Positions 24,421 through 38,300 of a stretch of DNA of 64,000 bases are shown here, piece by piece; positions within the stretch are counted from its first letter, which is position 1; the number at the start of each line of letters is the position of its first letter. The notes under the pieces are model-generated. The model did not search any database and had not been told where the DNA came from. It saw only the letters and a program-made list of their open reading frames with translations. Origin of the DNA: Litoditis marina (lineage: Eukaryota; Nematoda; Chromadorea; Rhabditida; Rhabditidae); contig CAXIWQ010000405.1 in NCBI GenBank assembly GCA_964036275.1, positions 1-64,000 on the forward strand. Direction: 5' to 3'. The translations under genes were made by a program, and so were the position numbers.

Positions 24421-26630
24421 TTGCAGCTACAAAAAAAAGTTTATACGGCTATCAAGTCTGTTGCTCATGGCTACAAAAACCTAATACGACTTTATATCCT
24501 ATGGCGCACAGCCACAAAAGACAAATTAACGCGGTTATTACCTCTTTGCCTTGCAGCTACAGAAAAAAGTTCATACGGCTATCAAGTCTGTTGCTCCCAG
24601 CTACAAAAACCTGATACGACAATCTATTCTGTGGCGCACAGCCACAAAAGACAAATTAACGCGGTTATTACCTCTTTGCCTTGCAGCTACAGAAAAAAGT
24701 TCATACGGCTATCAAGTCTGTTGCTCCCAGCTACAAAAACCTAATGCGACTTTATATTCTGTGGCGCACAGCCCCAAAAGACAAATTAACGCGGTTATTG
24801 ACTCTTTGCCGTGCAGCTACAGGAAAAAAGTTATACGGCTATCAAATATGTTGCTCCCAGCTACAAAAACCTAATACGACTATCTATTCTGTGGCGCACA
24901 GCCACAAAATACGAATTAACGCGGTTATCGACTCTTTGCCTTGCAGCTACAGAGATCAGTTCATACGGCTATCAAATCTGTTGCTCCCAGCTACAAAAAC
25001 CTAATACGACAATCTATTCTGTGGCGCACAGCCACAAAATACGAATTATCGCGGTTATCGACTTGTTGGCTTGCAGCTACAGAGAAAAGTTCATACGGCT
25101 ATCAAGTCTGTTGCTCCCAGCTACAAAAACCTGATACGACAATCTATTCTGTGGCGCACAGCCACAAAAGACAAATTAACGCGGTTATTGACTCTTTGCC
25201 GTGCAGCTACAGGAAAAAGGTTATACGGCTATCAAGTATGTTGCTCCCAGCTAAAAAAACCTAATACGACTATCTATTCTGTGGCGCACAGCCACAAAAT
25301 ACGAATTAACGCGGTTATCGACTCTTTGCCTTGCAGCTACAGAGAACAGTTCATACGGCTATCAAGTCTGTTGCTCCCAGCTACAAAAACCTAATACGAC
25401 TATATATTCTGTGGCGCACAGCCACAAAAGACGAATTAACGCGGTTATTGACTCTTTGCCTCGCAGTTACAGAGAATATTTCATACGGCTATCAAATCTG
25501 TTGCTCCCAGCTACAAAAACCTAATACGACAATCTATTCTGTGGCGCACAGCCACAAAAGACAAATTAACGCGGTTATTGACTCTTTGCCGTGCAGCTAC
25601 AGGAAAAAGGTTATACGGCTACCAAGTATGTTGCTCCCAGCTACAAAAACCTAATACGACTATCTATTCTGTGGCGCACAGCCACAAAATACGAATTGAC
25701 GCGGTTATCGACTCTTTGCCTTGCAGCTACAGAGAACAGTTTATACGGCTATCAAATCTGTTGCTCCCAGCTACAAAAACCTAATACGACAATCTATTCT
25801 GTGGCGCACAGCCACAAAATACAAATTATCGCGGTTATCGACTTGTTGGCTTGCAGCTACAGAGAAAAGTTCATACGGCTATCAAGTTTGTTGCTCCCAG
25901 CTACAAAAACCTAATACGACTATATATTCTGTGGCGCACAGCCACAAAAGACGAATTAACGCGGTTATTGACTCTTTGCCTCGCAGTTACAGAGAACATT
26001 TCATACGGCTATCAAATCTGTTGCTCCCAGCTACAAAAACCTAATAAGACAATCTATTCTGAGGCGCACAGCCACAAAGACGAATTAACACGGTTATTGA
26101 CATTTTGACTTGCAGCTACAAAAAAAAAATTATACGGCTATCAAGTCTGTTGCTTCCAACTACAAAAACATAATACGACTTTATATTCTGTGGCGCACAG
26201 CCACAAAATACAAATTAACGCGGTTATTGACTCTTTGCCTTGCAGTTACAGAGAACATTTCATACGGCTATCAAATCTGTTGCTCCCAGCTACAAAAACC
26301 TAATACGAATTTATATTCTGTGGCGCACAGCCACAAAAGACAAATTAACGCGGTTTTTACCTCTTTGCCTTGCAGCTACAGAAAAAAAGTTTATACGGCT
26401 ATCAAGTATGTTGCTCCCAGCTACAAAAACCTAATACGACTTTATATTCTGTGGCGCACAGCCACAAAAGACAAATTAACGCGGTTATTGACTCTTTGCC
26501 GTGCAGCTACAGAAAAAAGTTTATATGGCTATCAAGTATGTTGCTCCCAGCTAGAAAAACCCAATACAACTATCTATTCTGTGGCACACAGCCACAAAAT
26601 ACGATATAACGCTGTTATCGACTCTTTGCC
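24421..26630 (+). repeat. 17-monomer (2,210-bp) segment, lineage-1 variant
   Basis: The ctcatggctac monomer here carries tcctatggcgcac instead of tcctgtggcgcac. That private change recurs only at about 26,709, 27,751, 30,231 and 45,411. Monomers 24,421-25,070 are followed 2,210 bp later by near copies at 26,631-27,280. The segment includes the short gacattttgacttg monomer near 26,097. Confidence 0.75.
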
Positions 26631-27671
26631 TTGCAGCTACAGAAAAAAGTTTATACGGCTATCAAGTCTGTTGCTCATGGCTACAAAAACCTAATACGAC
26701 TTTATATCCTATGGCGCACAGCCACAAAAGACAAATTAACGCGGTTATTACCTCTTTGCCTTGCAGCTACAGAAAAAAGTTCATACGGCTATCAAGTCTG
26801 TTGCTCCCAGCTACAAAAACCTGATACGACAATCTATTCTGTGGCGCACAGCCACAAAAGACAAATTAACGCGGTTATTACCTCTTTGCCTTGCAGCTAC
26901 AGAAAAAAGTTCATACGGCTATCAAGTCTGTTGCTCCCAGCTACAAAAACCTAATACGACTTTATATTCTGTGGCGCACAGCCACAAAAGACAAATTAAC
27001 GCGGTTATTGACTCTTTGCCGTGCAGCTACAGAAAAAAGGTTATACGGCTATCAAATATGTTGCTCCCAGCTACAAAAACCTAATACGACTATCTATTCT
27101 GTGGCGCACAGCCACAAAATACGAATTAACGCGGTTATCGACTCTTTGCCTTGCAGCTACAAAGAACAGTTCATACGGCTATCAAATCGGTTGCTCCCAG
27201 CTACAAAAACCTAATACGACAATCTATTCTGTGGCGCACAGCCACAAAATACGAATTATCGCGGTTATCGACTTGTTGGCTTGCAGCTACAGAGAAAAGT
27301 TCATACGGCTATCAAGTCTGTTGCTCCCAGCTACAAAAACCTGATACGACAATCTATTCTGTGGCGCACAGCCACAAAAGACAAATTAACGCGGTTATTA
27401 CCTCTTTGCCTTGCAGCTACAGAAAAAAAGTTTATACGGCTATCAAGTCTGTTGCTCCCAGCTACAAAAACCTAATACGACTTTATATTCTGTGGCGCAC
27501 AGCCACAAAAGACAAATTAACGCGGTTATTGACTCTTTGCCGTGCAGCTACAGAAACAAGTTTATATGGCTATCAAGTATGTTGCTCCCAGCTAGAAAAA
27601 CCCAATACAACTATCTATTCTGTGGCACACAGCCACAAAATACGATATAACGCGGTTATCGACTCTTTGCC
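26631..27671 (+). repeat. 8-monomer HOR (1,041 bp), first copy
   Basis: The first six monomers (26,631 to about 27,410) are repeated from 27,672 at an offset of 1,041 bp, including the ctatggcgcac, tcaaatatg and caaagaacag variants. After that the two copies take different monomer orders. Confidence 0.75.
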
Positions 27672-30141
27672 TTGCAGCTACAGAAAAAAGTTTATACGGC
27701 TATCAAGTCTGTTGCTCATGGCTACAAAAACCTAATACGATTTTATATCCTATGGCGCACAGCCACAAAAGACAAATTAACGCGGTTATTACCTCTTTGC
27801 CTTGCAGCTACAGAAAAAAGTTCATACGGCTATCAAGTCTGTTGCTCCCAGCTACAAAAACCTGATACGACAATCTATTCTGTGGCGCACAGCCACAAAA
27901 GACAAATTAACGCGGTTATTACCTCTTTGCCTTGCAGCTACAGAAAAAAGTTCATACGGCTATCAAGTCTGTTGCTCCCAGCTACAAAAACCTAATACGA
28001 CTTTATATTCTGTGGCGCACAGCCACAAAAGACAAATTAACGCGGTTATTGACTCTTTGCCGTGCAGCTACAGGAAAAAGGTTATACGGCTATCAAATAT
28101 GTTGCTCCCAGCTACAAAAACCTAATACGACTATCTATTCTGTGGCGCACAGCCACAAAATACGAATTAACGCGGTTATCGACTCTTTGCCTTGCAGCTA
28201 CAAAGAACAGTTCATACGGCTATCAAATCTGTTGCTCCCAGCTACAAAAACCTAATACGACAATCTATTCTGTGGCGCACAGCCACAAAATACGAATTAT
28301 CGCGGTTATCGACTTGTTGGCTTGCAGCTACAGAGAAAAGTTCATACGGCTATCAAGTCTGTTGCTCCCAGCTACAAAAACCTGATACGACAATCTATTC
28401 TGTGGCGCACAGCCACAAAAGACAAATTAACGCGGTTATTACCTCTTTGCCTTGCAGCTACAGAAAAAAATTCATACGGCTATCAAGTCTGTTGCTCCCA
28501 GTTACGAAAACCTAATACGACTTTATATTCTGTGGCGCACAGCCACAAAAGACAAATTAACGCGGTTATTGACTCTTTGCCGTGCAGCTACAGGAAAAAG
28601 GTTATACGGCTATCAAGTATGTTGCTCCCAGCTAAAAAAACCTAATACGACTATCTATTCTGTGGCGCACAGCCACAAAATACGAATTAACGCGGTTATC
28701 GACTATTCGCCTTGCAGCTACAGAGAACAGTTCATACGGCTATCAAGTCTGTTGCTCCCAGCTACAAAAACCTAATACGACTATTTATTCTGTGGCGCAC
28801 AGCCACAAAAGACGAATTAACGCGGTTATTGACTCTTTGCCTCGCAGTTACAGAGAATATTCCATACGGCTATCAAATCTGTTGCTCCCAGCTACAAAAA
28901 CCTAATACGACAATCTATTCTGTGGCGCACAGCCACAAAAGACAAATTAACGCGGTTATTGACTCTTTGCCTTGCAGCTACAGAAAAAAAATCATACGGC
29001 TATCAAGTCTGTTGCTCCCAGCTACGAAAACCTAATACGACTTTATATTCTGTGGCGCACAGCCACAAAACACGAAATATCGCGGTTATCGACTTGTTGG
29101 CTTGCAGCTACAGAGAAAAGTTCATACGGCTATCAAGTCTGTTGCTCCCAGCTACAAAAACCTGATACGACAATCTATTCTGTGGCGCACAGCCACAAAA
29201 GACAAATTAACGCGGTTATTACCTCTTTGCCTTGCAGCTACAGAAAAAAAGTTCATACGGCTATCAAGTCTGTTGCTCCCAGCTACGAAAACCTAATACG
29301 ACTTTATATTCTGTGGCGCACAGCCACAAAAGACAAATTAACGCGGTTATTGACTCTTTGCCTTGCAGCTACAGAAAAAAATCATACGGCTATCAAGTCT
29401 GTTGCTCCCAGCTACAAAAACCTAATACGACTTTATATTCTGTGGCGCACAGCCACAAAACACGAAATATCGCGGTTATCGACTTGTTGGCTTGCAGCTA
29501 CAGAGAAAAATTCATACGGCTATCAAGTCTGTTGCTCCCAGCTACAAAAACCTGATACGACAATCTATTCTGTGGCGCACAGCCACAAAAGACAAATTAA
29601 CGCATTTATTACCTCTTTGCCTTGCAGCTACAGAAAAAAGTTCATACGGCTATCAAGTCTGTTGCTCCCAGCTACGAAAACCTAATACGACTTTATATTC
29701 TGTGGCGCACAGCCACAAAAGACAAATTAACGCGGTTATTGACTCTTTGCCGTGCAGCTACAGGAAAAAGGTTATACGGCTATCAAGTATGTTGCTCCCA
29801 GCTACAAAAACCTAATACGACTATCTATTCTGTGGCGCACAGCCACAAAATACGAATTGACGCGGTTATCGACTCTTTGCCTCGCAGTTACAGAGAATAT
29901 TTCATACGGCTATCAAATCTGTTGCTCCCAGCTACAAAAACCTAATACGACAATCTATTCTGTGGCGCACAGCCACAAAAGACAAATTAACGCGGTTATT
30001 GACTCTTTGCCTTGCAGCTACAGAAAAAAAATCATACGGCTATCAAGTCTGTTGCTCCCAGCTAGAAAAACCCAATACAACTATCTATTCTGTGGCACAC
30101 AGCCACAAAATACGATATAACGCGGTTATCGACTCTTTGCC
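27672..30141 (+). repeat. 19-monomer HOR (2,470 bp), tandem copy 1
   Basis: Repeats from 30,142 with only scattered substitutions (for example gattttat versus gactttat near 27,740, and gactattcgcc versus gactatttgcc near 28,704). It is the first place where lineage-2 monomers appear: agttacgaaaacc near 28,500 and then agctacgaaaacc from about 29,026. It therefore joins a lineage-1 start to a lineage-2 end. Confidence 0.85.
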
Positions 30142-32480
30142 TTGCAGCTACAGAAAAAAGTTTATACGGCTATCAAGTCTGTTGCTCATGGCTACAAAAA
30201 CCTAATACGACTTTATATCCTATGGCGCACAGCCACAAAAGACAAATTAACGCGGTTATTACCTCTTTGCCTTGCAGCTACAGAAAAAAGTTCATACGGC
30301 TATCAAGTCTGTTGCTCCCAGCTACAAAAACCTGATACGACAATCTATTCTGTGGCGCACAGCCACAAAAGACAAATTAACGCGGTTATTACCTCTTTGC
30401 CTTGCAGCTACAGAAAAAAGTTCATACGGCTATCAAGTCTGTTGCTCCCAGCTACAAAAACCTAATACGACTTTATATTCTGTGGCGCACAGCCACAAAA
30501 GACAAATTAACGCGGTTATTGACTCTTTGCCGTGCAGCTACAGGAAAAAGGTTATACGGCTATCAAATATGTTGCTCCCAGCTACAAAAACCTAATACGA
30601 CTATCTATTCTGTGGCGCACAGCCACAAAATACGAATTAACGCGGTTATCGACTCTTTGCCTTGCAGCTACAAAGAACAGTTCATACGGCTATCAAATCT
30701 GTTGCTCCCAGCTACAAAAACCTAATACGACAATCTATTCTGTGGCGCACAGCCACAAAATACGAATTATCGCGGTTATCGACTTGTTGGCTTGCAGCTA
30801 CAGAGAAAAGTTCATACGGCTATCAAGTCTGTTGCTCCCAGCTACAAAAACCTGATACGACAATCTATTCTGTGGCGCACAGCCACAAAAGACAAATTAA
30901 CGCGGTTATTACCTCTTTGCCTTGCAGCTACAGAAAAAAATTCATACGGCTATCAAGTCTGTTGCTCCCAGTTACGAAAACCTAATACGACTTTATATTC
31001 TGTGGCGCACAGCCACAAAAGACAAATTAACGCGGTTATTGACTCTTTGCCGTGCAGCTACAGGAAAAAGGTTATACGGCTATCAAGTATGTTGCTCCCA
31101 GCTAAAAAAACCTAATACGACTATCTATTCTGTGGCGCACAGCCACAAAATACGAATTAACGCGGTTATCGACTATTTGCCTTGCAGCTACAGAGAACAG
31201 TTCATACGGCTATCAAGTCTGTTGCTCCCAGCTACAAAAACCTAATACGACTATATATTCTGTGGCGCACAGCCACAAAAGACGAATTAACGCGGTTATT
31301 GACTCTTTGCCTCGCAGTTACAGAGAATATTCCATACGGCTATCAAATCTGTTGCTCCCAGCTACAAAAACCTAATACGACAATCTATTCTGTGGCGCAC
31401 AGCCACAAAAGACAAATTAACGCGGTTATTGACTCTTTGCCTTGCAGCTACAGAAAAAAAATCATACGGCTATCAAGTCTGTTGCTCCCAGCTACGAAAA
31501 CCTAATACGACTTTATATTCTGTGGCGCACAGCCACAAAACACGAAATATCGCGGTTATCGACTTGTTGGCTTGCAGCTACAGAGAAAAGTTCATACGGC
31601 TATCAAGTCTGTTGCTCCCAGCTACAAAAACCTGATACGACAATCTATTCTGTGGCGCACAGCCACAAAAGACAAATTAACGCGGTTATTACCTCTTTGC
31701 CTTGCAGCTACAGAAAAAAAGTTCATACGGCTATCAAGTCTGTTGCTCCCAGCTACGAAAACCTAATACGACTTTATATTCTGTGGCGCACAGCCACAAA
31801 ACACGAAATATCGCGGTTATCGACTTGTTGGCTTGCAGCTACAGAGAAAAATTCATACGGCTATCAAGTCTGTTGCTCCCAGCTACAAAAACCTGATACG
31901 ACAATCTATTCTGTGGCGCACAGCCACAAAAGACAAATTAACGCGGTTATTACCTCTTTGCCTTGCAGCTACAGAAAAAAGTTCATACGGCTATCAAGTC
32001 TGTTGCTCCCAGCTACGAAAACCTAATACGACTTTATATTCTGTGGCGCACAGCCACAAAAGACAAATTAACGCGGTTATTGACTCTTTGCCGTGCAGCT
32101 ACAGGAAAAAGGTTATACGGCTATCAAGTATGTTGCTCCCAGCTACAAAAACCTAATACGACTATCTATTCTGTGGCGCACAGCCACAAAATACGAATTG
32201 ACGCGGTTATCGACTCTTTGCCTCGCAGTTACAGAGAATATTTCATACGGCTATCAAATCTGTTGCTCCCAGCTACAAAAACCTAATACGACAATCTATT
32301 CTGTGGCGCACAGCCACAAAAGACAAATTAACGCGGTTATTGACTCTTTGCCTTGCAGCTACAGAAAAAAAATCATACGGCTATCAAGTCTGTTGCTCCC
32401 AGCTACGAAAACCTAATACGACTTTATATTCTGTGGCGCACAGCCACAAAACACGAAATATCGCGGTTATCGACTTGTTG
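30142..32480 (+). repeat. 19-monomer HOR, tandem copy 2, one monomer shorter
   Basis: Aligns to 27,672-30,120 at an offset of 2,470 bp up to about 31,760 and then at 2,341 bp, a loss of exactly 129 bp. The lost unit is the lineage-2 monomer that occupies about 29,290-29,420 in copy 1. Confidence 0.85.
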
Positions 32481-34036
32481 GCTTGCAGCTACAGAGAAAA
32501 GTTCATACGGCTATCAGTCTGTTGCTCCCAGCTACAAAAACCTGATACGACAATCTATTCTGTGGCGCACAGCCACAAAGACAAATTAACGCGGTTATTA
32601 CCTCTTTGCCTTGCAGCTACAGAAAAAAGTTCATACGGCTATCAAGGTCTGTTGCTCCCAGCTACGAAAACCTAATACGACTTTATATTCTGTGGCGCAC
32701 AGCCACAAAAGACAAATTAACGCGGTTATTGACTCTTTGCCTTGCAGCTACAGAAAAAAATCATACGGCTATCAAGTCTGTTGCTCCCAGCTACGAAAAC
32801 CTAATACGACTTTATATTCTGTGGCGCACAGCCACAAAACACGAAATATCGCGGTTATCGACTTGTTGGCTTGCAGCTACAGAGAAAAGTTCATACGGCT
32901 ATCAAGTCTGTTGCTCCCAGCTACAAAAACCTGATACGACTATATATTCTGTGGCGCACAGCCACAAAAGACAAATTAACGCGGTTATTACCTCTTTGCC
33001 TTGCAGCTACAGAAAAAAGTTCATACGGCTATCAAGTCTGTTGCTCCCAGCTACGAAAACCTAATACGACTTTATATTCTGTGGCGCACAGCCACAAAAG
33101 ACAAATTAACGCGGTTATTGACTCTTTGCCTTGCAGCTACAGAAAAAAATCATACGGCTATCAAGTCTGTTGCTCCCAGCTACGAAAACCTAATACGACT
33201 TTATATTCTGTGGCGCACAGCCACAAAACACGAAATATCGCGGTTATCGACTTGTTGGCTTGCAGCTACAGAGAAAAGTTCATACGGCTATCAAGTCTGT
33301 TGCTCCCAGCTACAAAAACCTGATACGACAATCTATTCTGTGGCGCACAGCCACAAAAGACAAATTAACGCGGTTATTACCTCTTTGCCTTGCAGCTACA
33401 GAAAAAAGTTCATACGGCTATCAAGTCTGTTGCTCCCAGCTACGAAAACCTAATACGACTTTATATTCTGTGGCGCACAGCCACAAAAGACAAATTAACG
33501 CGGTTATTGACTCTTTGCCGTGCAGCTACAGGAAAAAGGTTATACGGCTATCAAGTATGTTGCTCCCAGCTACAAAAACCTAATACGACTATCTATTCTG
33601 TGGCGCACAGCCACAAAATACGAATTGACGCGGTTATCGACTCTTTGCCTTGCAGCTACAGAGAATATTTCATACGGCTATCAAATCTGTTGCTCCCAGC
33701 TACAAAACCTAATACGACAATCTATTCTGTGGCGCACAGCCACAAAACAAATTATCGCGGTTATCGACTTGTTGGCTTGCAGCTACAGAGAAAAGTTCAT
33801 ACGGCTATCAAGTCTGTTGCTCCCAGCTACAAAAACCTAATACGACTATATATTCTGTGGCGCACAGCCACAAAAGACGAATTAACGCGGTTATTGACTC
33901 TTTGCCTCGCAGTTACAGAGAATATTTCATACGGCTATCAAATCTGTTGCTCCCAGATACAAACACCTAATACGACAATCTATTCTGTGGCGCACAGCCA
34001 CAAAATACGAATTAACGCGGTTATCGACTTTTTGGC
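32480..34036 (+). repeat. Lineage-2 trimers (389-390 bp) with many small indels
   Basis: A three-monomer cycle (agctacgaaaacc with gacaaattaacg; agctacgaaaacc with cacgaaatatcg; agctacaaaaacctgatacg) repeats, for example 32,871 to 33,260. Single-base gaps and insertions are unusually frequent: ctatcagtct near 32,515, cacaaagac near 32,578, atcaaggtct near 32,645, tacaaaacct near 33,705 and cacaaaacaaatt near 33,743. Confidence 0.75.
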
Positions 34037-35340
34037 TTGCAGTTAAAGAGAAAAGTTCATACGGCTATCAAATCTGTTGCTCCCAGATACAAACACCTAA
34101 TACGACAATCTATTCTGTGGCGCACAGCCACAAAATATGAATTAACGCGGTTATCGACTTTTTGGCTTGCAGTTACAGAGAAAAGTTTATGCGGCTATCA
34201 AGTCTGTTGCTCCCAGCTACAAAAACCTAATACGACTTCATATTCTGTGGCGCACAGCCACAAAAGACAAATTAACGCGGTTATTGACTCTTTGCCGTAA
34301 AGCTACAAAAAAAAGTTTATACGGCTATCAAGTATGTTGCTCCCAGCTACAAAGACCTAACACGACTATATATTCTGTGGCGCACAGCCACAAAAGACGA
34401 CTTAACGCGGTTATTGACTCTTTGCCTTGCAGCTACAGAAAAAAGTTCATACGGCTATCAAGTCTGTTGCTCCCAGATACAAAAACCTAAGACGACTGTA
34501 TATTCTGTGGCGCACAGCCACAAAAGACGACTTAACGCGGTTATTGACTCTTTGCCTTGCAGCTACAGAAAAAAGTTCATACGGCTATCAAGTCTGTTGC
34601 TCCCAGCTACAAAAACCTAATACGACAATCTATTTTGTGGCGCACATCCACCAAATACAAATTAACGCGGTTATTGACTCTTTGCCTTGCACCTACAGAA
34701 AAAAATCATACGGCTATCAAGTCTGTTGCTCCCAACTACAAAAACCTAATACGACTTTATATTCTGTGGCGCACAGCCGCAAAAGACAAATTAACGCGGT
34801 TATTGACTCTTTGCCTTGCAGCTACAAAAAAAGTTCATACGGCTATCAAGTATGTTGCTCCCAGCTCGAAAAACCCAATACAACTATCTTTTCTGTGGCA
34901 CACAGCCACAAATTACGAATTAACGCGGTTATCGACTCTTTGCCTTGCAGCTACAGAAAAAAGTTTATACGGCTATCAAGTCTGTTGCTCCCAGCTCGAA
35001 AAACCCAATACAACTATCTTTTCTGTGGCACACAGCCACAAATTACGAATTAACGCGGTTATCGACTCTTTGCCTTGCAGCTACAGAAAAAAGTTTATAC
35101 GGCTATCAAGTCTGTTGCTCCTGGCTACAAAAACCTAATACGACTTACTATTCTGTGGCGCACAGCCACAAAAGACAAATTAACGCGGTTATTGACTCTT
35201 TACCGTGCAGCTATAGAAAAAAGTTTATACGGCTATCGAGTATGTTGCTCCCAGCTCGAAAAACCCAATACAACTATCTTTTCTGTGGCACACAGCCACA
35301 AATTACGAATTAACGCGGTTATCGACTCTTTGCCTTGCAA
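34037..35340 (+). repeat. Lineage-3 HOR, first occurrence
   Basis: Opens with the diagnostic gcagttaaagag monomer. In order come monomers with agtttatgcggc, ccgtaaagctac, acctaagacgactg, gcacatccacc, agctcgaaaaaccc and ctcctggctac. Compared with the copy at 38,442 it lacks the monomers with acggcaatcaag and cgcacaaccac and repeats the agctcgaaaaaccc monomer, so it is a shortened version. Confidence 0.75.
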
Positions 35341-38300
35341 CTACAGAGAACAGTTCATACGGCTATCAAGTCTGTTGCTCCCAGCTACAAAAACCTGATA
35401 CGACAATCTATTCTGTGGCGCACAGCCACAAAAGACAATTTACGCGGTTATTACCTCTTTGCCTTGCAGCTACAGAAAAAAGTTCATACGGCTATCAAGT
35501 CTGTTGCTCCCAGCTACGAAAACCTAATACGACTTTATATTCTGTGGCGCACAGCCACAAAGACAAATTAACGCGGTTATTGACTCTTTGCCGTGCAGCT
35601 ACAGGAAAAAGGTTATACGGCTATCAAGTATGTTGCTCCCAGCTACAAAAACCTAATACGACTATCTATTCTGTGGCGCACAGCCACAAAATACGAATTG
35701 ACGCGGTTATCGACTCTTTGCCTCGCAGTTACAGAGAATATTTCATACGGCTATCAAATCTGTTGCTCCCAGCTACAAAAACCTAATACGACAATCTATT
35801 CTGTGGCGCACAGCCACAAAAGACAAATTAACGCGGTTATTGACTCTTTGCCTTGCAGCTACAGAAAAAAAATCATACGGCTATCAAGTCTGTTGCTCCC
35901 AGCTACGAAAACCTAATACGACTTTATATTCTGTGGCGCACAGCCACAAAACACGAAATATCGCGGTTATCGACTTGTTGGCTTGCAGCTACAGAGAAAA
36001 GTTCATACGGCTATCAAGTCTGTTGCTCCCAGCTACAAAAACCTGATACGACAATCTATTCTGTGGCGCACAGCCACAAAAGACAAATTAACGCGGTTAT
36101 TACCTCTTTGCCTTGCAGCTACAGAAAAAAGTTCATACGGCTATCAAGTCTGTTGCTCCAGCTACGTAACTATACGACTTTTATATTCTGTGGCGCACAG
36201 CCACAAAAGACAAATTAACGCGGTTATTGACTCTTTGCCTTGCAGCTACAGAAAAAAATCATACGGCTATCAAGTCTGTTGCTCCCAGCTACGAAACCTA
36301 ATACGACTTTATATTCTGTGGCGCACAGCCACAAAACACGAAATATCGCGGTTATCGACTTGTTGGCTTGCAGCTACAGAGAAAAGTTCATACGGCTATC
36401 AAGTCTGTTGCTCCCAGCTACAAAAACCTGATACGACTATATATTCTGTGGCGCACAGCCACAAAAGACAAATTAACGCGGTTATTACCTCTTTGCCTTG
36501 CAGCTACAGAAAAAAGTTCATACGGCTATCAAGTCTGTTGCTCCCAGCTACGAAAACCTAATACGACTTTATATTCTGTGGCGCACAGCCACAAAAGACA
36601 AATTAACGCGGTTATTGACTCTTTGCCTTGCAGCTACAGAAAAAAATCATACGGCTATCAAGTCTGTTGCTCCCAGCTACGAAAACCTAATACGACTTTA
36701 TATTCTGTTGCGCACAGCCCAAAACACGAAATATCGCGGTTATCGACTTGTTGGCTTGCAGCTACAGAGAAAAGTTCATACGGCTATCAAGTCTGTTGCT
36801 CCCAGCTACAAAAACCTGATACGACAATCTATTCTGTGGCGCACAGCCACAAAAGACAAATTAACGCGGTTATTACCTCTTTGCCTTGCAGCTACAGAAA
36901 AAAGTTCATACGGCTATCAAGTCTGTTGCTCCCAGCTACGAAAACCTAATACGACTTTATATTCTGTGGCGCACAGCCACAAAAGACAAATTAACGCGGT
37001 TATTGACTCTTTGCCGTGCAGCTACAGGAAAAAGGTTATACGGCTATCAAGTATGTTGCTCCCAGCTACAAAAACCTAATACGACTATCTATTCTGTGGC
37101 GCACAGCCACAAAATACGAATTGACGCGGTTATCGACTCTTTGCCTTGCAGCTACAGAGAATATTTCATACGGCTATCAAATCTGTTGCTCCCAGCTACA
37201 AAAACCTAATACGACAATCTATTCTGTGGCGCACAGCCACAAAAACAAATTATCGCGGTTATCGACTTGTTGGCTTGCAGCTACAGAGAAAAGTTCATAC
37301 GGCTATCAAGTCTGTTGCTCCCAGCTACAAAAACCTAATACGACTATATATTCTGTGGCGCACAGCCACAAAAGACGAATTAACGCGGTTATTGACTCTT
37401 TGCCTTGCAGCTACAGAAAAAAATCATACGGCTATCAAGTCTGTTGCTCCCAGCTACGAAAACCTAATACGACTTTATATTCTGTGGCGCACAACCACAA
37501 AACACGAAATATCGCGGTTATCGACTTGTTGGCTTGCAGCTACAGAGAAAAGTTCATACGGCTATCAAGTCTGTTGCTCCCAGCTACAAAAACCTGATAC
37601 GACAATCTATTCTGTGGCGCACAGCCACAAAAGACAAATTAACGCGGTTATTACCTCTTTGCCTTGCAGCTACAGAAAAAAGTTCATACGGCTATCAAGT
37701 CTGTTGCTCCCAGCTACGAAAACCTAATACGACTTTATATTCTGTGGCGCACAGCCACAAAAGACAAATTAACGCGGTTATTGACTCTTTGCCGTGCAGC
37801 TACAGGAAAAAGGTTATACGGCTATCAAGTATGTTGCTCCCAGCTACAAAAACCTAATACGACTGTCTATTCTGTGGCGCACAGCCACAAAATACGAATT
37901 GACGCGGTTATCGACTCTTTGCCTTGCAGCTACAGAGAAAAGTTCATACGGCTATCAAGTCTGTTGCTCCCAGCTACAAAAACCTAATACGACTATATAT
38001 TCTGTGGCGCACAGCCACAAAAGACGAATTAACGCGGTTATTGACTCTTTGCCTCGCAGTTACAGAGAACATTTCATACGGCTATCAAATCTGTTGCTCC
38101 CAGCTACAAAAACCTAATACGACAATCTATTCTGTGGCGCACAGCCACAAAGACGAATTAACGCGGTTATTGACATTTTGACTTGCAGCTACAAAAAAAA
38201 ATCATACGGCTATCAAGTCTGTTGCTCCCAGCTACAAAAACCTAATACGACTATATATTCTGTGGCGCACAGCCACAAAAGACGAATTAACGCGGTTATT

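Noticed and set aside
36121..36200. Possible insertion of foreign sequence
   Set aside because: The eroded monomer near 36,157 still aligns to the satellite on both sides. Only a few bases are changed or lost, so it is a damaged monomer or a consensus error, not an insertion.
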